DNA from: Streptomyces sp. NBC_01669
Lineage (GTDB): Bacteria; Actinomycetota; Actinomycetes; Streptomycetales; Streptomycetaceae
Reading direction: 5' to 3'
Length of the DNA: 64,000 nt
Assembly (NCBI RefSeq): GCF_026339735.1
Contig: NZ_JAPEQG010000001.1
Span: forward strand, 682,001 to 746,000
Shown: positions 61,701 to 64,000 of the stretch, one piece after another
Position numbering within the stretch: the stretch's first letter is position 1
Layout of the letters: every line of letters starts with the position of its first letter
Notes under the pieces: model-generated
Databases searched by the model: none
What the model saw: only the letters and a program-made list of their open reading frames with translations
Told to the model about the DNA's origin: nothing
Position numbers and translations under genes: made by a program

Positions 61701-62504
61701 GCCGGGCCCGATCTCGCGTATCTCGGCGACCCCTTCGTCCAGGAGAAGGTTCATGCTGTCCAGCCAGCGCACCGGACGGTACAGATGACGCCGCAGCATG
61801 TCGGCGATTCCGCCGGCCGGATAGGGCGCGGCCGTCAGGTTGGCGATGACGGGGAGCACGGGCGGCGCGAACCGTACGGCGTGCAGATCCGTCGCGAACT
61901 CGTCGGCCGCTGCCTCCATGTACCGGGAGTGGGCGGGCACGTCGACATTGAGCAGGACGCACTTCGTCGCCCCCGCATCCCGCAGCACGGGGCGCAGTTC
62001 CCGCACCCGCGCGGCGGGCCCGGACAGCACCAGCTGCTCGGGCCCGTTGAGGTTGACGAGGTCGACGTCGTCGAAGCCGCGGGCCACCAGCGTGCGGCCG
62101 ACCCGCTCCGAGTCCAGTCCCAGCACGGCGAGCATGCCGCCGCCGGTGACACCGTCCATCACCTCGCCCCGGCGGCGCACCAGCCGGAGCCCGGTCTCGA
62201 AGTCGAAGCACCCGGCGGCGAACAGTGCCGCGTACTCGCCGAGGCTGTGCCCGGCGACGAAATCGGGCAGCGGGTCGCCGTCGTCACGGGCGGCCAGGAA
62301 GCTCAGTGCGTTCACGACGAACATCGCGGGCTGCGCGTAGCGCACATGGTGCAGCAGTTCGTCGTCCTCCAGGCACAGCGCCCGTACCGGGTGTCCGATG
62401 ACCGCGTCGGCGATCGCGCACAGTTCCGGATAGCGGTCGAGGACGTCCTCCCCCATGCCCTTGCGCTGCGAACCCTGGCCCGGGAACACCCATGCGGTAG
62501 TCAA
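55722..62504 (-). CDS. Trans-AT polyketide synthase PKS1 (AT-ACP / KS-KR-ACP / KS)
   Basis: 2260 residues from a TTG start; AGGAG lies 6 bases upstream and the TTG overlaps the hydratase stop. Domains: AT 1-290 (GHSLGE, Ser97; VDVPAHSRYM, His192), orphan post-KS-type linker 310-450 without a KS, ACP 460-535 (YGLNSL), KS 565-990 (DTMCSSS, HGAGT, SNIGH), KR 1175-1615 (TGGTRGIGARVA; Tyr in LDYAAANGFMDYY), ACP 1645-1722 (LGVESV), KS 1777-2195 (DSACSSS, HGTGT). It ends 65 residues after the second KS, so that KS must work with the DH-ACP-KR at the start of PKS2. The N-terminal AT-ACP is a plausible loading unit. The AT may instead be a proofreading hydrolase. Confidence 0.92.
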   Translation of the reverse strand: MTTAWVFPGQGSQRKGMGEDVLDRYPELCAIADAVIGHPVRALCLEDDELLHHVRYAQPAMFVVNALSFLAARDDGDPLPDFVAGHSLGEYAALFAAGCFDFETGLRLVRRRGEVMDGVTGGGMLAVLGLDSERVGRTLVARGFDDVDLVNLNGPEQLVLSGPAARVRELRPVLRDAGATKCVLLNVDVPAHSRYMEAAADEFATDLHAVRFAPPVLPVIANLTAAPYPAGGIADMLRRHLYRPVRWLDSMNLLLDEGVAEIREIGPGQVLGKFWAAAKAARTAAGTGPATDGGSPAAAEAAPPPAVTVPGADRLVLISAAGAEQLREVARRLRDHVREHRGLRTADVAYTTQTGRTAMAHRALIDAPTPDGLVDSLTSFLDGHPGAGLRHAVVGPQTAARTEAVPAPRTFDEAQTAWLAGAEVDWAPYWDRPGTRVRLPAYPFATRLPDTPAPPPAADDPMEAYLVELYSEISGIPGTELHPRVPLESYGLNSLIVNRLNARIEADLGYTSRTLFFTHTDLAGVAAALTEHTGAPRDTARPLSAVGPQDGVDDTACAAGPEDVDERAIAIVGLAGRYPQAAGLGEFWANLAAGRDCVGPIPEPRRRPGWPVDIMWGGFLDGVDTFDPLLFGITPRDAALMDPQERQFLQTTWEAFEDAGYSRERLRTRHGSRVAVYAGSMYNEYPFFGVERSAAGDPTDTGSAIGGIANRVSYFYDLHGPSMTVDTMCSSSLTAINLAIRDLRQGDCEMAVAGGVNLSLHPNKFIQQRRMKLTASGLRSRSFGEGGDGFVPSEGVGVVVLKPLRAALADGDRVRAVIRGSAVVHAGRTNGYIVPSPVAQGDLVRRALDDAGVDPTTIGYVEAHGAGTALGDPVEIDGLVRGFAEAGPEPGTVRIGAVKSNIGHVEAAAGIAGLTKVVLQLEHRTLVPSLHAERLNPNVAWDEVPFAVQRERADWPAPAGGGPRRAGLSSFGAGGTIAHAVLEEAPAPVRRPHRPGPRLVVLSGYDEDRLREVAGRLADFVAAEGPELMDVAHTTQTGREHLRERLAVVALDTADLAAQLRRFLAGEPGDTLRGRAPAGARTTGPVLPGPGDTAPDPHRLAQHWAQGGTVDWPALYVADRAAGAAPRTVTLPTYPFARTRCWVAEPPGVPGYVAATGSASMTAKDTTPQEPGRTVPLCTKVWEPAVTGGPATAAVTPGPASGGIVVCLTDRRSGRTAEALAATLGGDIRIVHPDETGTLPAAERVTGWIDLCDLEAEAEADGDWHTRLALLQQLLAGRAGRPLRIVHLTRGLVDLPGGTPSLAGARTAAFVRALGAEYRPVIATTVDVGDAAPDDIARYVADEWRRPKGIGEVSYRKSVRYEPKLRPVTVPGIPLRPDPARTYLVTGGTRGIGARVARHLVDRGATHIALLGTRRHAEAEVTVRELERAGARVSLHTGALTDRAALRAFLDRARAAGGPLGGVVHCAGTVGRGRPAFVHRTQDEISAVLEPKTDGLQTLEELCRDEPLDFFVTFSSICASVPRLASGMLDYAAANGFMDYYAGYRRRLGPTPLRSVGWTMWQDSGSGRGGPNVCASVGLAALDDASALHVLDQVLALPGGTVAVPCPPLHGTVDRDALLRVDTEPKPAAGPAPASTPVPGTVPAAGVPRWLSGLFSATLGVPLDDLDPTTEFGDLGVESVMLGELLEGIEDRAGRQLEPAMLLDHPTLERLSRRLAELGITGPTATEQEPAPEQVTPPAPVSEPLSSPARVPAAAQRPVPQDSPVRSGGAGSPGPDERVAVIGMACRFPGAPDAGAFWDNLTAGRDSITEVPRSRWDPDRYYRATPQPGRSLSRWGGFLDGVENFDAGYFGMSDAEGAALDPAIRLFLESVATGLSDAGYEPHELRGDDIGVFVGGRTSDYATRAGLHQQILQSDQHFIAAHVAHHFDWHGPNLVVDSACSSSLVAVRLAMQSLLAGDCTTAVVGGVELLLDERPYLEFSAARAVSPTGRCHAFDESADGFVPGEGCGVVVLKPLSAALADGDRIHAVIESTAVNNDGQTMGRTTPNPAAQAAVVRRALARAGRTAGEIGLIEAHGTGTLIGDPLELRALTDVFRESTDATGFCAIGSVKSNLGHLLAAAGLAGLLKAVLSVEHGVLPPTLFCENPNPRFDFARSPFFPNTSARDWPAGRPPVAGVSSFGLGGTNVHLIVAALDPDRHGTSPATVRAPLPPPPLRRKRLWLDRHPVAEETGPTPVSGSLTPTAPDTDAPLVPSLLQLDFI

Positions 62505-63292
62505 TCCGAACTCCTCGTGGTCGGGGCGGTGCTGCTCTGCCACGGAAAGGTGCCGTCGGCGGCGAACGCGTCGAAGTTCCGGCGCACCCGGTCCGACGAG
62601 GTCAGCCGCATCAGTTCGGCCACGGCGATGTCCTCCGTCTCCGGGGGCATCGGCCGCAGCCGGTTCAGATAGGTCTTCAGGTCGCCCACCACATCGGGAG
62701 CGACCTTGCCCGCCCGGAACGCCACCCGTCGGAGCAGGGTCTCGGGATCGTCGTCCACAGCGTCCACAAGCCCGCGGCGTTCCGCGTCTGCCGCGGACAG
62801 CGGCAGAGTGGTCAGTGACATGGTGTACGCGGTCTGCCGGCCGGCCCGTCGGATCAGGAACGGCAGTACGCAACAGGGCAGCAGTCCCCACAGTCCTTCC
62901 GGCAGGCCGAACGACGAGCGGGGGGCCGCGAACATCAGATCGCAGGCCGCCGCGAGGCCGACGCCGCCGCCCGTGGTCTGTCCGTCCACCAGGGCGACCA
63001 CGATCCGCGGGACGGTGGCGAGTCTGGTCATCAGGGCGAAGAAACGGCGGGCCGTGTGCTCGTCGTCCGCGGGAGTGTCCTGGGCCGCGCCCGCGATGTC
63101 CATGCCGGTGCAGAAGATGCCGTCCCGGCCCTGCAGGACCACGATCCGGCAGTCGGGGCTGCGTTCGGCCCGGTCGAGCGCGGCGTCCAGCGCGTCGACC
63201 AGGGCCGCGTCCATGGCGTTGCGGCGGTCCGGACGGTCCAGAGTGATCCGCAGGAGTGCGCCGTCCTCGCGGACGGTGATTCTCGGGTCCAT
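62501..63292 (-). CDS. Enoyl-CoA hydratase of the beta-branching cassette (PksH/LnmF-type ECH1)
   Basis: The protein has 263 residues and the crotonase fold: LRITLDRPDRRNAMD, FCTGMDIAGAAQ, QTTGGGVGLAAACDLMFA (oxyanion hole), SSFGLPEGLWGLLPCCVLPF. Placed directly after HMG-synthase, it should dehydrate the 3-hydroxy-3-methylglutaryl-like ACP intermediate before the in-line ECH of PKS2 decarboxylates it. The ATG at 63292 has GGAG 6 bases upstream; an ATG at 63304 overlapping the HMGS stop is an alternative. The stop overlaps the PKS1 start. Confidence 0.88.
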   Translation of the reverse strand: MDPRITVREDGALLRITLDRPDRRNAMDAALVDALDAALDRAERSPDCRIVVLQGRDGIFCTGMDIAGAAQDTPADDEHTARRFFALMTRLATVPRIVVALVDGQTTGGGVGLAAACDLMFAAPRSSFGLPEGLWGLLPCCVLPFLIRRAGRQTAYTMSLTTLPLSAADAERRGLVDAVDDDPETLLRRVAFRAGKVAPDVVGDLKTYLNRLRPMPPETEDIAVAELMRLTSSDRVRRNFDAFAADGTFPWQSSTAPTTRSSD

Positions 63293-63303
63293 GGCCGGCT
63301 CCA

Positions 63304-64000
63304 TCAGCTCCACCGATAGGTGCGGCGGTAGGCGTCGATCCGGTCGAGTACCAGCAGCCCGCGCCCCGCCATCCGGCGCTCGTAGGCAGCCGCGTACGGT
63401 CCGGTGTCGAACAAGGCGTCCCTGGTGCCGAATCCACGGTCGTCGGCCATGCCGGTGATCCGGTCGTACTCGGCCACGGTCAGCGCGTAACGGTCGGCCA
63501 GCTGCCGGTCGATGCCGCGTCGGACGGGCGGTTCGTGACCCACGACTCCGCTGAAGAACTCCGAGGCGCAGCCGGAGCCGTAGGAGAACAGCCCGACCCG
63601 TTCGGGGCCGTCGAGACGGGCGTGGTCCAGGAGCGAGCACACGGCGAGATAGAGGGCGCCGGAGAACAGATTGCCCGTGTCGGCGCAGTACTCGAGGGAG
63701 GGGGCGACCCGTTCGGTGAAGTCCCGGTCGATCTCTGCCGCGCCCGCCGCCGCCTTCTTGCGCATCAGCAGCCGGTGTCCGCCCCTGACCATGCCGGGGA
63801 ATGGGGTGTGCATGACCAGGTGGCCGAATGTCTTGCGCAGATCGGCGCCCGCTACCCGTTGGCAGTAGTGCTCGAAGCTCTTCTCCAGACAGGTCATGTA
63901 CGCGAGCAGGGAGGCGTCCGCGTTGACCACGTCCACATCGGCCCGCGGCCGGGCGGTGTCCAGGACCTCGAAGGTGTGGAAACCGCTGCCGCCCGCGTCG
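63304..64000 (-). CDS. HMG-CoA synthase-like enzyme of the beta-branching cassette (PksG/LnmM-type), N-terminus beyond window
   Basis: 232 C-terminal residues are present and the reading frame is open to the right edge (FHTFEVLDTARPRADVDVVN at the boundary). Recognisable are LLAYMTCLEKSFEHYCQR, the HMGS histidine segment FGHLVMHTPFPGMVRGGHRL, and GLFSYGSGCASEFFSGVV. The active-site cysteine region is outside the window. It should add acetate from the donor ACP to the beta-ketone on module 3. The stop lies 12 bases before the ECH start. Confidence 0.92.
   Translation of the reverse strand, partial: DAGGSGFHTFEVLDTARPRADVDVVNADASLLAYMTCLEKSFEHYCQRVAGADLRKTFGHLVMHTPFPGMVRGGHRLLMRKKAAAGAAEIDRDFTERVAPSLEYCADTGNLFSGALYLAVCSLLDHARLDGPERVGLFSYGSGCASEFFSGVVGHEPPVRRGIDRQLADRYALTVAEYDRITGMADDRGFGTRDALFDTGPYAAAYERRMAGRGLLVLDRIDAYRRTYRWS

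Noticed and set aside
62505..63437. N-terminal extension of PKS1 upstream of the TTG at 62504
   Set aside because: The extra codons are out of frame with the hydratase gene they overlap and have no domain. AGGAG before the TTG and the GQGSQ motif just after it fix the start.
1..64000. tRNA, rRNA or riboswitch genes
   Set aside because: No tRNA-like T-loop/anticodon arrangement, rRNA signature or known aptamer core was recognised by eye. A covariance-model scan would settle it.

Overview
The window is high-GC actinobacterial DNA, most likely Streptomyces. The third-position G+C bias is strong and GTG/TTG starts are common. It carries a Streptomyces-type gas-vesicle operon (gvpO-A-F-G-J-L-S-K), a long-form glyceraldehyde-3-phosphate dehydrogenase, a DUF6059-like small protein and decayed IS5-type transposase remains. 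No tRNA, rRNA or CRISPR array was recognised.

Bases 1-23,800 are accessory chromosome. A stress or dormancy block comes first: a GAF-domain sensor kinase (cut by the left edge), an Acg-type nitroreductase, an XRE-PPOX protein, two zinc alcohol dehydrogenases, an NhaA-DsbA fusion antiporter, Gap2 and an F420/FMN-type PPOX protein. Two GGACN4GGCCC sites lie in the kinase/nitroreductase divergent region and resemble DosR/DevR boxes. A YihY-type membrane protein and the gas-vesicle operon follow, the latter with a degenerate stretch where gvpY/gvpZ usually lie. Next is a junkyard of broken genes (NAD-epimerase, SigJ-type sigma factor, IS5 transposase fragment). Then come an envelope or lipid block (MGDG-synthase-like glycosyltransferase, SDR, DMT transporter, polysaccharide deacetylase), a MarR regulator with a likely operator, and a DUF3224 protein closed by a perfect 19-bp bidirectional terminator.

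Bases 23,850-64,000 are a trans-AT polyketide biosynthetic cluster that runs off the right edge. The left flank has a DUF6059-like protein, a flavin monooxygenase, a DHA2-type MFS exporter and a divergent acyl-AMP ligase. The core runs leftward in two tightly coupled operons. The right operon is HMG-CoA synthase, enoyl-CoA hydratase, PKS1 (2260 aa) and AT-ER. The left operon is carrier protein, discrete adenylation enzyme, PKS2 (6448 aa), donor ACP and decarboxylating KS. A lone rightward gene for a hydrolase with an apparent cysteine nucleophile lies between them.

Reading domains in order, PKS1 is AT-ACP, KS-KR-ACP, KS. PKS2 is DH-ACP-KR, KS-ECH-ACP, KS-DH-KR-MT-ACP, KS-KR-ACP, KS-[PLP lyase]-TE. 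This implies six ketosynthase steps, one beta-methyl branch installed at module 3 (which has ECH and no KR), and one alpha-methylation at module 4. The final unit has no carrier protein; it carries a tryptophanase-like PLP domain next to the thioesterase. The nearest known relative is the leinamycin synthase LnmJ with its SH (thiocysteine lyase) domain. The DUF that accompanies SH there is not visible, and the beta-branch lies three modules earlier. This terminal unit is the most novel element in the window.
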